Below are positions 1 to 9,270 of a DNA stretch of 64,000 nt, piece by piece; position 1 is the stretch's first letter; each line of letters begins with the position of its first letter. Location of the stretch: positions 124,001 to 188,000 of the forward strand of contig NZ_LPWA01000153.1 in assembly GCF_001510895.1 (NCBI RefSeq), given 5' to 3'. The position numbers were made by a program, and so were the translations under genes. The DNA is from Mesorhizobium loti (GTDB taxonomy: Bacteria; Pseudomonadota; Alphaproteobacteria; Rhizobiales; Rhizobiaceae). The notes beneath the pieces were generated by a model, which ran no database searches, was not told the DNA's origin, and worked only from the letters and a program-made list of their open reading frames with translations.

Positions 1-569
1 GAAAGGTCGCGATAGGTCTCGTCGACCAGCAATCGGCACGCTCGGCTTTCGGCAAGCGCGATCAGCGCGTCGAGATCGGCCCGGCTCATCATCGTGCCGG
101 TCGGATTGTGCGGGCAGGTGACGCTGATCAGCCTGGTGTTCGGCCGTACGCCTGCCGCGACGCGTTCGATGTCGATCGCGAAGCCCTCGTCGAAATCGAG
201 ATCGACATAGGAGATGGCGCAGCCGATCGCCCTGGGCGTCTCGATGTTGGTGGCGTAGTTCGGCCGCACGACCACCAGATGGTCGCTGGCCGAGAGCAGC
301 GAGGTGGCGATGATGAACAGCGCGCCGGCGGCGCCGGCGGTCACCAGGACGTCGTCCGGCGAGAGCCCTTTGTCCTGCGCGGCGATCAGCGCCCGCAATT
401 CCTTCTCGCCGCAATGCTCGCCGTAGAACAATGTGAGGTCGGGCAGCGACAGGCCGACGTCGGAGAGTTTTTGGTCGGCGATCGAGCTTTCGGAAAGATT
501 GTAGCGGATGCGGTCGTAGCCGTATTCCTCCGGCGCTTCCTTCTCGATCACCATCCTCGCATAGTTCAT
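1..569 (-). CDS. PLP-dependent class I/II aminotransferase (N-terminal part, cut by window edge)
   Basis: The reverse strand reads an open frame from an ATG at 569 to the window edge, about 189 residues. The start begins MNYARMVIEKEAPEEYGY and has GGGAG about 8 nt upstream. An HNPTG motif near residue 160 and a DETY motif near residue 185 are hallmarks of fold-type I aminotransferases: the asparagine contacts the PLP ring and the aspartate its pyridine nitrogen. The catalytic lysine would lie beyond the window. The enzyme would be cytosolic and transfer an amino group between an amino acid and a 2-oxo acid. The substrate cannot be told from this half. It is separated from the upstream mucR-like gene by a hairpin terminator, so it is probably transcribed on its own. 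Confidence 0.8.
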   Translation of the reverse strand, partial: MNYARMVIEKEAPEEYGYDRIRYNLSESSIADQKLSDVGLSLPDLTLFYGEHCGEKELRALIAAQDKGLSPDDVLVTAGAAGALFIIATSLLSASDHLVVVRPNYATNIETPRAIGCAISYVDLDFDEGFAIDIERVAAGVRPNTRLISVTCPHNPTGTMMSRADLDALIALAESRACRLLVDETYRDL

Positions 570-613
570 GGCCAGCTCCCGACAAAATTTGGGTATCCAA
601 GCCACAAAAGCAG

Positions 614-647
614 GAAGCCTGCCAAGGCGGATTCGCCGGCAGGCTTC
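614..647 (-). terminator. hairpin terminator after the MucR-like gene
   Basis: A perfect 10-bp inverted repeat (GAAGCCTGCC at 614-623, GGCAGGCTTC at 638-647) lies 29 nt past the mucR-like stop at 676. Read on the minus strand it is followed by CTGCTTTTGT, a short T-rich tail. The position between two same-strand genes fits a rho-independent terminator. Confidence 0.6.
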
Positions 648-675
648 TTGAACCGTTGGTACAGGCAGGTGAAGG

Positions 676-1134
676 TCAGGCGGGGGCCTTGGCCCTTCTG
701 CTCTTCTTGACCGGTTCGGCTTCAGCCTTGCGGCCGAGGCCGATCGACTTGGCCAATTGCGAACGCGAAGCCGCATAGTTGGGCGCGACCATCGGGTAGT
801 CCACGGGCAGGCCCCATTTGGTTCGATAGGCCTCGGGCGACAGCCCGAAATGCACGCCGATATGGCGCTTCAGCGATTTGAACTTCTTTCCGTCCTCGAG
901 GCAGATGATGTAGTCCGGCGTCACCGAGCGCCGGGGGTTGACGGCAGGAATGGGCGGTGGTGCCGGCGGCGCCGCCGGCTGGTTGAGCCCGCCGATCGAG
1001 GAAGCGACGCTGGCGATGAGCTCGCCGAGGCCAGAAGCGGGCAGCCGGTTCCTGGCGACATAGGCCGACACGATGTGAGCGGTGAGCCCGAGCAGGTCGA
1101 CTTCGTCCTTGGCTGTGTTGGTGTCCTCGTCCAC
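676..1134 (-). CDS. Ros/MucR family transcriptional regulator lacking the second zinc cysteine
   Basis: A 152-aa protein of the Ros/MucR family. These are small DNA-binding proteins that bind AT-rich promoter DNA and control exopolysaccharide, motility and host-interaction genes in rhizobia. The family signature spans residues 75-128 (YIICLEDGKKFKSLKRHIG, then LSPEAYRTKWGLPVDYPMV). In Ros the finger starts CxxC. Here the first cysteine is present (ICLED) but the second is Asp, so a classical CCHH zinc site cannot form. Zinc-free members have been described in Mesorhizobium. A Pro/Ala-rich linker lies near residues 52-65 and the tail is basic. The start is GTG at 1134 with GAGGAGG upstream; the nearby ATG at 1139 is in another frame. 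Confidence 0.88.
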   Translation of the reverse strand: MDEDTNTAKDEVDLLGLTAHIVSAYVARNRLPASGLGELIASVASSIGGLNQPAAPPAPPPIPAVNPRRSVTPDYIICLEDGKKFKSLKRHIGVHFGLSPEAYRTKWGLPVDYPMVAPNYAASRSQLAKSIGLGRKAEAEPVKKSRRAKAPA

Positions 1135-1321
1135 GTCATTCCTCCTCTATGCCGCATGGCGCGAAAATCGGTATGTAAGATGAGCTGCCGCGTCCTTCGT
1201 TCGTCGGGGGAGACGCATGGCACGGCAGGCCGGCGAATTCCTAGTCGGCAAATGTGCGAGGCGCAACGTCAGTTGCGCGGTTACACGTTATTTTGAACAA
1301 CTATACTGAAATGTAACAATA

Positions 1322-2025
1322 TCAGACGACCAGCGCCTTGTCGCGCCACAGTCGAAATCCACCTTCGAAGGCGCGAGTGTTGTCGCCGCGCCTGGATTTC
1401 TCGGGCAATTCATCGAGCTTGTCGACATTGCCGCCGCCGATGACCACATAATCGGGCTGCAAGGCGGCGCGAAGCCTGTTCACGACATCGAAAACGTATT
1501 TGCGCCATTTTTTCTTCCCGTGCTTTTCCAAGCCGCGCTCGCCCACATAGTCCTCGAAGCTCAAGCCTTTCCGGTAGGGAAGGTGGGCCAACTCCATCGG
1601 CTGCCCGACATTGTCGAGGATCATCGCGGCGCCGAGCCCGGTTCCGAGACCGAGGAAAAGCATGCGGCCGCCCTCGTAGCTGCCGATCGCCTGCATGAGC
1701 GCATCGTTAACGAGTTTCACCGGTTTGCCGAAGGCGGCGCCGAAATCGTAGCCCTTCCAGCCCTTGCCGAGATTGAAGGGATCGAGCGAAGGCTTGTTGT
1801 CCCGCACCGGACCGGGATAGCCCATCGAGATGACGTCGTAGCTCAGCCTTCGGCCAGTTTGTTCACCGAAGCAACCACCTGCTGCGGCGTCAGACCCGGC
1901 CCGGATTCGGTGCGGCGCATCTCGCCGCCGGCACTGGTGAGGATCTTCACACGCGAGCCGCCGACGTCGATGGTGAGCACGATCTGCTCGCTATTTGCCG
2001 CAGCCGGTTTTGCCGCTTTCGCCAT
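1322..2025 (-). CDS. ROK-family glucokinase (polyphosphate-glucokinase-like), frameshifted
   Basis: Encodes a sugar kinase of the ROK/polyphosphate glucokinase group, expected to phosphorylate glucose to glucose-6-phosphate in the cytosol. The N-terminal phosphate loop IDVGGSRVK, the LGLGTGLGAA motif and the C-terminal VIGGGN are visible. The frame stops at TGA 1843-1845 and continues in another frame. Restoring one G (GGCTGAGC to GGCTGGAGC) gives EGWSYDVISMGYPG and a continuous 234-aa protein, as expected for the family. The start is ATG 2025 with GGAGG 7 nt upstream. It follows zwf by 16 bp in the same direction, so glucose phosphorylation and G6P oxidation are probably co-expressed. A polyphosphate rather than ATP donor is inferred from resemblance only. 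Confidence 0.78.
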
Positions 2026-2041
2026 GCCGTTGCCTCCGAAA

Positions 2042-3418
2042 TCATTTCGTCGGGTTGATCCAGCCATTGGGCGGGCCGAAGCCGTTCATGGCGTCGGCCG
2101 GCCCCCAGGTCTTCGGCGCATAGGTCTGTGGCGGCGTGGTGTCGCCAAGCACCGGGCCGACGATGCGCCAGGCCAGCTCGGCCGCATCCTGGCGGGTGAA
2201 GAGCTGGCCATTGCCATTCATCGCATCGCCGATCAGCCGCTCATAGGGCGGCATGTCGCCCTTGGTGTCGTCGAGCGCGGTGAGCTCCACCTGCTCGCCG
2301 ATCATGTCGTCGCCGGCGACCTTGCGCTGCGCGCCGATCGAGATCGCCACCTGCGGATCGATGCGGAAACGGACATAGTTGGCGTCGCCCGGCTTGATCG
2401 GGTCGAAGACGTCGAGCGGCGGCCGCTTCAGCCGCACGATCACTTCGGTGGCGTGCACCGGCATGTTCTTGCCGGCGCGGATGAAGAAGGGCACGTCCCG
2501 CCAGCGCCAGGTGTCGACGAAGAAACGCACCGCGGCGAAGGTCTCGATCGGCGAGTTGGGCTTGACGCCAGGCTCGGCCAGATAGCCGTCGAACTGGCCG
2601 CGCACGACATCGTCCTTGTTCAAGGTGCGGATGGCGCGGAGCACCTGCACCTTCTCGTCGATCAGGTCGTCGGCCGAGCGGCCGACCGGCGGCTCCATGG
2701 CCAAAAGCAACAGGATGTTGAGCAGATGGTTCTCGATGACGTCGCGGATGCAGCCGACGTCGTCATAGAAGCGGCCGCGGCCCTCGATGCCGAAATCCTC
2801 GGCCATGGTGATCTGCACGCTCTCGACGAAATTGCGGTTCCAGATCGGCTCCAGGAAGGCGTTGGCAAAGCGGAAATAGAGCAGGTTCTGGATCGCTTCC
2901 TTGCCGAGATAATGGTCGATGCGGAAGATCGACTGCTCGTCGAACACCAAATGCAGCACCCGGTTCAGCCAGCGCGCCGACTGCAGGTCGTGGCCGAAGG
3001 GTTTCTCGACCATCAGCCGCGCGCCGCGCGCCGTGCCGGACTGTTCCAATCCTTGCACGACGGTTTCGAACATGGTCGGGGGGACCGCCATGTAATGCAG
3101 CGGCCGCTGCGCCGAGCCGAGCGCCGTCTTCAGCTTCTCGAAAGTGGCCGAGTCGCGGTAGTCGCCACTGACATAGCGCAGCAGCGAAGCGAGCTTGGCG
3201 AACACCTTGTCGTCGATTTTGCCCAGCGCATTGACGATGCCGTCTCGGGCCCGGTCCACCAGCTTGCCAATATCCCAAGGCTCGAAAGCGACGCCGATCA
3301 CAGGCTCGGTCAGCGTCCCCTTGGCGACCATCTGGTAGAGCGCCGGAAATATCTTCTTGTGCGCTAGATCGCCGGTCGCTCCGAAAAGCACCAGCGTGTC
3401 GGACCTCTCCTGGCTCAT
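2042..3418 (-). CDS. zwf: glucose-6-phosphate 1-dehydrogenase
   Basis: A 458-aa cytosolic enzyme that oxidises glucose-6-phosphate to 6-phosphogluconolactone with NAD(P). The dinucleotide fingerprint GATGDLAHKK is at residues 13-22. The active-site signature RIDHYLGKE, with its catalytic histidine, is near residue 170. Length and both motifs are normal for the family. The start is MSQERSDTL at 3418, preceded by AGGGGGAGA about 8 nt upstream; an in-frame codon 18 nt earlier is less well placed. The gene lies 14 bp after gnd and 16 bp before the ROK kinase. No 6-phosphogluconolactonase is in this cassette, though an SMP-30 lactonase lies at 9465 on the other strand. Confidence 0.96.
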   Translation of the reverse strand: MSQERSDTLVLFGATGDLAHKKIFPALYQMVAKGTLTEPVIGVAFEPWDIGKLVDRARDGIVNALGKIDDKVFAKLASLLRYVSGDYRDSATFEKLKTALGSAQRPLHYMAVPPTMFETVVQGLEQSGTARGARLMVEKPFGHDLQSARWLNRVLHLVFDEQSIFRIDHYLGKEAIQNLLYFRFANAFLEPIWNRNFVESVQITMAEDFGIEGRGRFYDDVGCIRDVIENHLLNILLLLAMEPPVGRSADDLIDEKVQVLRAIRTLNKDDVVRGQFDGYLAEPGVKPNSPIETFAAVRFFVDTWRWRDVPFFIRAGKNMPVHATEVIVRLKRPPLDVFDPIKPGDANYVRFRIDPQVAISIGAQRKVAGDDMIGEQVELTALDDTKGDMPPYERLIGDAMNGNGQLFTRQDAAELAWRIVGPVLGDTTPPQTYAPKTWGPADAMNGFGPPNGWINPTK

Positions 3419-3432
3419 GCCGTCTCTCCCCC

Positions 3433-4444
3433 TCAAGCGCCGGTCTTCGGCTTCTCGACATGGCCGCCGAAGGCATAGCGCATGGCGGACAAAAGCTTGT
3501 CGGCGAATGCGGATTCGCCTTGCGAGGAGAAACGGTCGAACAGCGCCGAGGACAACACCGGCGCAGGGACGCCGGTGTCGATCGCCGCCTTCAAGGTCCA
3601 GCGCCTTCGCCCGAGTCCGACACCCGGCCGCCGAATTGCGTGAGCGTGGGGTCGTTCTTCAGCGCGCCGGCGGTGAGGTCGAGCAGCCAGGAGCCGATGA
3701 CGCTGCCGTGCCGCCAGACCTCGGCCACTTGGGCAAGGTCGATATCGAACTGGTAATATTGTGGGTTTTCGAGCGGACTGGTTTCGGCATCCGCCGTCCG
3801 GTTGCGCTTGCCGGCATTGGCCGACTTCAGGATGTTGATGCCCTCGGCGTAGGCGGCCATGACGCCGTATTCGATGCCGTTGTGCACCATCTTGACGAAA
3901 TGGCCAGCGCCGCTCGGCCCGCAATGCAGATAGCCGAAGGCCGCGGTTCCGGCCTCCTTCGGCGGGTTGGAGCCTGGGTCGGCGCCGGGCGCCAGCGTGG
4001 CGAAGACCGAATCGAGGTGCTGCACCGCCTCGTCGGGGCCGCCGATCATCAGGCAATAGCCGCGTTCCAGGCCCCAGACGCCGCCGCTGGTGCCGACGTC
4101 GATAAAGTTGATGCCCTTGGTCGCCAGTTTCGCCGCCTGGTCGACGGCGTCATGATAATAGGAATTGCCGCCGTCGATGATGACGTCGCCGGGCTCCATC
4201 AGCGCTGCCACCTGGTCGACGATCTTGCCCGTGATCGCGGCCGCAGCATCAGCCAGGCGCAACGCGGCTTGGCAAGCTTGGCGATGAATTCTTCCAGCGA
4301 TGCAGCGCCGATGGCGCCATCCTTGACCATGCCGGCGACGCTTGCCGAATTGATGTCATAGACGACGCATTCATGGCCGTCGCGCATCAGGCGGCGCACC
4401 ATGTTGGCGCCCATCCTGCCCAGTCCCATCATTCCGATCTGCAT
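3433..4444 (-). CDS. gnd: 6-phosphogluconate dehydrogenase, decarboxylating (short type), two frameshifts
   Basis: Converts 6-phosphogluconate to ribulose-5-phosphate, CO2 and NAD(P)H. It begins MQIGMMGLGRMGANMVRRL, a Rossmann NADP site, followed by the substrate-binding segment IIDGGNSYY and the motif FIDVGTSGGVWGL. The frame is broken near 4247 and near 3601. Adding one base at each site gives 337 residues, the length of the short Gnd type (YqeC/GntZ-like) rather than the 470-aa E. coli type. At 3601 the repair is GGCGCTGG to GGCCGCTGG. Both breaks fit the single-base-loss pattern seen across this window. It sits between the glucoamylase gene and zwf. Confidence 0.9.
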
Positions 4445-4478
4445 GGTGTCATCCTAATAGCTTGAGGAAGAAGAAATC

Positions 4479-6896
4479 TTACTGGCTATCCGAAGGGTCG
4501 ATGCCGACGGTGAAGTCGACATTCTCCCAACGGCTGGCTTCGGGCCAGAAAAAAGTGAAGACGATCGTCGATCCCGGCTGCAGGTCCGCTACGGCCAGGT
4601 CGACGAAGTGGACGCCGAAGGCGTTCTCGGTCGTCTTGTCGTCTTGCACCGTCAGCCATTTGTCGCTGCTCCAATGAACCACGCCGCGGGCTGCAAGCTC
4701 CACGCGCAGCCGTTTGCCGGCGGGAATGGAGCGGATCTTGTTGTTGAAGCGCCATGTCCGGAAAGGCGAGACGGTCTTTCGCTTGACGTAACGCTCGACG
4801 CCTTGCGGCGGCATGTCGAAGACCGCGCCGTCGCGCAGCGAGCGCAACAGCTTGATATGCTCGGCATGCGCCCAGACCAGGGGCATGGCGCTGCCGGAAG
4901 GCGCACCGAGCCGTAATTCGCGCTCCGGCATGTCGGGTTTGTCCCAAAGCTGCTCCGGCAACAGGCCTCCCACACCGGCCGAGCGCTCGAAGGTTTCGAG
5001 CAGTTCGGCCGCTTTGTCCGGTCGTCCGGCGGCCAGCTCGTAATGGGCACGCTCGCCGGTGAGCAAGGGCCAGGCACGACCCTTGCCGGTGCCGTCGAAG
5101 GGCGAGCCGTCCTCGTGCTCGCCATAGCCGTCGCCGGTGTAGCGATACCAGACCGGGCCTTGCGGCAACGCGCAGCGCAGCGTGGCGTCGATGGCTTTGA
5201 CGGTGTTCAGGATGCGCGGATCGTCGGCGGCCCTGAGCCCAAAGCGGACCAGCGCCAATGCATCGGGGCTGACGATGGCTTCGGCCGGCTTATCGGTATC
5301 GGCCGGTGGCCGGTTCTTGATCGGCACGAAACCGTCCTTTGGCGAAGCGGCGCCGGCACCGTCGGGCGGTGCGATGCGGACATAGTAGCCTTCAATACCT
5401 TCCCTTGCGCAGAGCTCCGTGCCGGTGACATAGGTCCAGCGCTCGATCTCGCCGTTCCAGCAATCGGCCGTTTCGCGCAGATAGTTTGCCGGCTCATTTT
5501 TGCCGCAGGCGTCAAGCATGTCGGCGGCGGCAAGCAGTCCCGCAATCTCGACGGCCAGGGTGAACGGGCTGTAGCCGGCGTCCTCTTCCCAGCGATCCTC
5601 GCCGGTGACGGGGCCGTTACGCACGACATAGGAGGCCGCGCTCTCGATCATGGCCAAGAACGCGCCAAGTTCCTCGCGCGGCAGGTGGCCGGCGCGGCGG
5701 AGCGCATCGGCGAGCAGCAGCGGAAAGGCGCACTCGTCCATCTGGATGCCTGGCCAATAGGGCATTCCGCTCGACCAGCAATTTTGCGGCCAATGACCGT
5801 CCGGCTGCTGGATCGAATGCAGATAGGTGAGGATCTGGAGCGCCTGGTTGGTGTCGCCGGCGGCAAGGAAACCGCCTGCCGTCTCAACAAGGTCGCGCGG
5901 CCAGACCAGATGATAGCCGCCGAGATCGTCGTCGCCCTTGTTGAAACCCCAAGGGATCGAGAGACTGGCGACAGCGGCGCCCGGCCTGGCGATCGACAGA
6001 TGCGAGGCAAGCACCGCCGTGCTGACACGGTAGGTATTCAGGCCAGAGGCAGCATGGCGGTCGAGTTTTTCCAGACCGGCCTGGAATCTCCGCCAGTTGG
6101 CGGTATAGGTTTCGGCGGATGCCTCGAAACCGTCCCTCAGGCTGGCCAGCGCGATTTCCGCCGCCTCTTCCGGCAAGGCGCCGAAGCCGAGCGCCAGCAG
6201 GGCCGTGCCCGTGCCCGCCGAGAAGCCGATCTCGCCGGTCAGTGCCACATTGCCGTCCTCCGCGCGCTCAAAGGCAGGATCGAGCGCGCCGCCATGCTGG
6301 AGTTGCTGCCAGCCGTCGGAGAAGCCGACATAGCCGGTCGAGCAGGCGTCCCATGGCAGCGAACAAGCAAGTGCGACCGAGACGCCGCGACCTGACGCAA
6401 ACAGCACGCGCTGGCCCTTGTGCTCGCCGAGCCAGGCCGTGTTGCCCATGCCGGCATTGACCAGATGCGGAGCGAGCAGCGCGTAGACGCGGTAGTCCGC
6501 GATTGAGCCTTTGAGGGCGGCGAACGTGATTTCCTGCAGCAGGACAGGCTGTTTCGGATCCGTAATGATGCGCTTTTCTATCCGGTAGGAGCCATCGGTC
6601 GCGGTGTTGACCAGGTGGTAGCCGGGCACGCCGTCCGCGAACGGCTCGATCACATGGACGGCATCGCGTTTCTCTTCCGAGAAGAAACCACCGGGACCGG
6701 TGACGATCAGCCCCATGTCGCGCGTGCAGGCGCTGTCGAGCCGCGGATAATAGATCTCGTTCAATATGCCGTGGCTGACGGTGAACCAGAGCGGGCTTTT
6801 CGCCGAAAGCGCGGTGCCAACGCCGCTCTTGGCGCTTGACGTCCAGCGCGCTGGTATCCCCGGGGCGCCCTGTGCAACAGTCGGCGTCGCTGCCAT
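4479..6896 (-). CDS. GH15 glucoamylase / glucodextranase-like glycoside hydrolase
   Basis: An 805-aa glycoside hydrolase family 15 protein, predicted to release glucose from the non-reducing ends of alpha-glucans. The N-terminal 270 residues form the beta-sandwich typical of bacterial glucoamylases, starting with PLWFTVSHGILNEIYYPR. The (alpha/alpha)6 catalytic domain follows. It carries GEDRWEEDAGYSPF near residue 435, with the general-acid glutamate, and GERAHYELAAGR near residue 615, with the catalytic base. A beta-rich tail of about 100 residues ends the protein. No signal peptide is evident, so it probably acts on intracellular glycogen or oligosaccharides. ATG 6896 is preferred over TTG 6899 because AGGAG is 8 nt before it. 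It heads the gnd-zwf-ROK cassette. Confidence 0.92.
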   Translation of the reverse strand: MAATPTVAQGAPGIPARWTSSAKSGVGTALSAKSPLWFTVSHGILNEIYYPRLDSACTRDMGLIVTGPGGFFSEEKRDAVHVIEPFADGVPGYHLVNTATDGSYRIEKRIITDPKQPVLLQEITFAALKGSIADYRVYALLAPHLVNAGMGNTAWLGEHKGQRVLFASGRGVSVALACSLPWDACSTGYVGFSDGWQQLQHGGALDPAFERAEDGNVALTGEIGFSAGTGTALLALGFGALPEEAAEIALASLRDGFEASAETYTANWRRFQAGLEKLDRHAASGLNTYRVSTAVLASHLSIARPGAAVASLSIPWGFNKGDDDLGGYHLVWPRDLVETAGGFLAAGDTNQALQILTYLHSIQQPDGHWPQNCWSSGMPYWPGIQMDECAFPLLLADALRRAGHLPREELGAFLAMIESAASYVVRNGPVTGEDRWEEDAGYSPFTLAVEIAGLLAAADMLDACGKNEPANYLRETADCWNGEIERWTYVTGTELCAREGIEGYYVRIAPPDGAGAASPKDGFVPIKNRPPADTDKPAEAIVSPDALALVRFGLRAADDPRILNTVKAIDATLRCALPQGPVWYRYTGDGYGEHEDGSPFDGTGKGRAWPLLTGERAHYELAAGRPDKAAELLETFERSAGVGGLLPEQLWDKPDMPERELRLGAPSGSAMPLVWAHAEHIKLLRSLRDGAVFDMPPQGVERYVKRKTVSPFRTWRFNNKIRSIPAGKRLRVELAARGVVHWSSDKWLTVQDDKTTENAFGVHFVDLAVADLQPGSTIVFTFFWPEASRWENVDFTVGIDPSDSQ

Positions 6897-7118
6897 CAAT
6901 TGGTCTCCTGCCGCCGTTCCTAAACCAGGAGCGGAAGGCTTTTCAATCGTCGCACCTGAAGTTGATCGCCTTTGCCGCCGCGTGAGCCCTCGTTGACAGC
7001 GGCACCGTCAAGCGCTCACTATTTCGCAAGCAGGGAGGACTGCGGAAAAGAACTCGAGGTCGCGCCAGAAGGCTCGGCATGCGTCTTTCCGCGGCATTCC
7101 AGCGGCAAGGGAGGAGAC

Positions 7119-8396
7119 ATGTCGGAGGTATCTCCCCAGCTGATCGACCGGCTGCTCGCGATCTCGCGGGCGCTCGCCGGGCATATCGATCCGGGCTCGG
7201 CGTTCCGGGCGACGGCGATCGAAATCGGCACGCTCATCCCGCACGACCATATCGACCTGGCGGTGCTGTCGCTCGATGGACGCATGCATGCCTGCTACGA
7301 GGCCGGCTTCCATACCAGCTGGAGCGATCTGGCGCAGCATCCGGTCGAGGGCAGCCCGATCCGCCGCGTGCTGTGGGGTGAGATGCCTTATCTCCTGACC
7401 GACAATGCGCTCGTCGACGACCGCTTCCACTTCGAGGGCGCCTTTGACGGGCCGATCTTCGCCGCCAAGCTGCGCAGCCGCATCATCGTGCCGCTGAGAG
7501 CCCGCGGCAGCGTCATCGGCGCGCTTAATATCAGCCGGCACAAGGCAGGCTGCTACACGCAGGACGACGTCGACATCGCCCAGCAATGCGCCGATCTGAT
7601 CGGGCCTTATATTTTCGCGCTGATCCAGACCGAGGAAGCGCGCCGCGCCATGCTCGCCGAAAGCGAGGCGCGCAACCGGGCGGAATTGCTCAGGGTCGGC
7701 GCCTCGCAGTTGACCGCGGGCATGGAGCGCGAGCGTCGCCGCATGGCCATGGACCTGCACGACCAGACGCTCGCCGACCTCGCCCGCATCGCGCGCCAGG
7801 TCTCGGCCTTCCGCAGCCGGGGCGTGGCGCGGACGGCTCAGCTTGCCGATCTCGAGCAGGAGGTGGCGGGCTGCCTGGCGGAACTGCGCCACATCGTCGA
7901 CGACATGCGGCCGAGCGTCCTGGAACTGTTCGGCCTGCGCGACGCCGTCGAGGCGCATCTCAACCGCAGCGTCGCCAGGGCCAAGCCGCCGATCGCGGTG
8001 CGCATCGCCGACAGCAGCGACGGCAGCGCCGACAGCCTGTCGGAAACGCTGCGCACGGCGCTCTACCGGATCGTGCAGGAAGCCATCAACAACGCGGTGC
8101 GCCATGCCGAGCCGAGCCGCATCGAGGTGCAGCTGGCCTCGACGCCAGGCACCTTCAGCGTGACCGTGACCGATGACGGACATGGCTGCGGCGCGGTCGA
8201 CCCAGCGGCCCAAGGTGGCATCGGCCACATGCACACGCGGGCCGCCCTTGTCGGGGCGCGGCTGCACTTCGAACCGGCCAGCCGCAAGGGCGGCACACGG
8301 GTCGTCATCGAGATCGACCGCGAGCCCACGGCGGGCAGGATTTCGGCGCGCGGCGACGCGGCGGCGGAAGGCCAACCGGTGGCGGAGGCGGTCTGA
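7119..8396 (+). CDS. GAF-domain sensor histidine kinase (NarX/DesK type), soluble
   Basis: A 425-aa kinase with no membrane segment, so it senses a cytosolic signal. A GAF domain fills roughly residues 15-175. The HisKA_3 helix with the phospho-accepting His (MAMDLHDQTLADLAR, His near 213) follows, then the ATPase domain with the N box QEAINNAVRHAEP and the G box DDGHGCG. The start MSEVSPQLIDRL at 7119 has GGAGGAG 4 nt upstream; an upstream in-frame extension has no ribosome site. The stop overlaps the regulator start (TGATG), so the pair is translationally coupled. It is divergent from the glucoamylase cassette across about 220 bp. Confidence 0.93.
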   Translation: MSEVSPQLIDRLLAISRALAGHIDPGSAFRATAIEIGTLIPHDHIDLAVLSLDGRMHACYEAGFHTSWSDLAQHPVEGSPIRRVLWGEMPYLLTDNALVDDRFHFEGAFDGPIFAAKLRSRIIVPLRARGSVIGALNISRHKAGCYTQDDVDIAQQCADLIGPYIFALIQTEEARRAMLAESEARNRAELLRVGASQLTAGMERERRRMAMDLHDQTLADLARIARQVSAFRSRGVARTAQLADLEQEVAGCLAELRHIVDDMRPSVLELFGLRDAVEAHLNRSVARAKPPIAVRIADSSDGSADSLSETLRTALYRIVQEAINNAVRHAEPSRIEVQLASTPGTFSVTVTDDGHGCGAVDPAAQGGIGHMHTRAALVGARLHFEPASRKGGTRVVIEIDREPTAGRISARGDAAAEGQPVAEAV

Positions 8397-9136
8397 TGCT
8401 GGTCATGATCGCGGAAAATGACGGGCTGCATCGCAGCTTCGCGCGGCGCACCGTCGAGCAATTGTGGCCCGGCGACGTCGAGGTGATCGAAGCCGGCGAC
8501 GGCGAGGACGCCATCAACCTCGCGGCCGAGCGGCAGCCGCCGCATGTCGTGCTCGACCTGCAACTGCCCAAGGCGACTGGTATCGAGGTGGCCCGTGCCA
8601 TCTGGAGCCGGCGCGCCGGCACGCATATCCTGTTCTGGTCGAACTTCGCCGACGAGGCCTATGTGCGGGGTGTGGCGCGGATTGTGCCGCCTGGCTCGGT
8701 CTATGGCTATGTGCTGAAATCGGCGACGGAAGAGGGCATGCGTTCGGCGCTGCGCGGCGTGTTCCGCGAGGGGCATTGCATCATCGACCGCGAGATCCGC
8801 GGCATCCAGCATCGCGTCCAGGACCGGTTCGAGGGCATCACCGACGGCGAGTATGAAAGCCTGATCGACATCGCGCTCGGACTCACAGACAGGGCGATCG
8901 CGGCCCGGCGCGGCCTGTCGATCCGCGGCGCGCAGAGCCGCATCAAGCATGTCTACGACAAGCTCGGCATCGTGCCGCTCGAGGAAGGCGCCGGCGAAGC
9001 GTCGGTGTTCAATTCGCGCACCCGCGCCATCTATCTCGCCATGGCGCGCGGGCTGATCAACATCGACGCGCTGCGGCGCGAGCAGGAACAGCTCGACGCA
9101 TGGCTCGCGCAGGCAGCGCCGGCGCAGGAGCACTGA
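8396..9136 (+). CDS. response regulator with receiver and LuxR-type HTH
   Basis: A 246-aa partner of the preceding GAF kinase. The receiver domain shows the acidic pocket (MIAEND), the phospho-accepting Asp in VVLDLQLPKATG near residue 53 and the conserved Lys in YVLKSA. The C-terminal half carries a LuxR/FixJ-like helix-turn-helix (LTDRAIAARRGLSIRGAQSR, residues ~160-180, followed by VYDKLG) plus an extra helical tail of about 50 residues. It presumably binds DNA as a phosphorylated dimer. The targets are unknown; the downstream sugar-uptake genes on the same strand, or the divergent glucoamylase cassette, are the obvious candidates. Confidence 0.9.
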   Translation: MLVMIAENDGLHRSFARRTVEQLWPGDVEVIEAGDGEDAINLAAERQPPHVVLDLQLPKATGIEVARAIWSRRAGTHILFWSNFADEAYVRGVARIVPPGSVYGYVLKSATEEGMRSALRGVFREGHCIIDREIRGIQHRVQDRFEGITDGEYESLIDIALGLTDRAIAARRGLSIRGAQSRIKHVYDKLGIVPLEEGAGEASVFNSRTRAIYLAMARGLINIDALRREQEQLDAWLAQAAPAQEH

Positions 9137-9270
9137 CCGCACCGAGCCCGGAAAGCACGCGAAGCGATCGACTGTGCAAAACCACAGTCGGCGATGCGCT
9201 TAGACCGCTATCGCACGGCCCGCGTCCCGACTACGCTTTTGTCCTACAAAAAAGATGCCGGGGAAGCGCC

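Noticed and set aside
1520..3367. Long plus-strand open frame (615 codons) opposite zwf and the ROK gene
   Set aside because: Rich in Arg, Asp, His and Gln as expected from the reverse of high-GC genes, with no domain; zwf on the other strand is certain.
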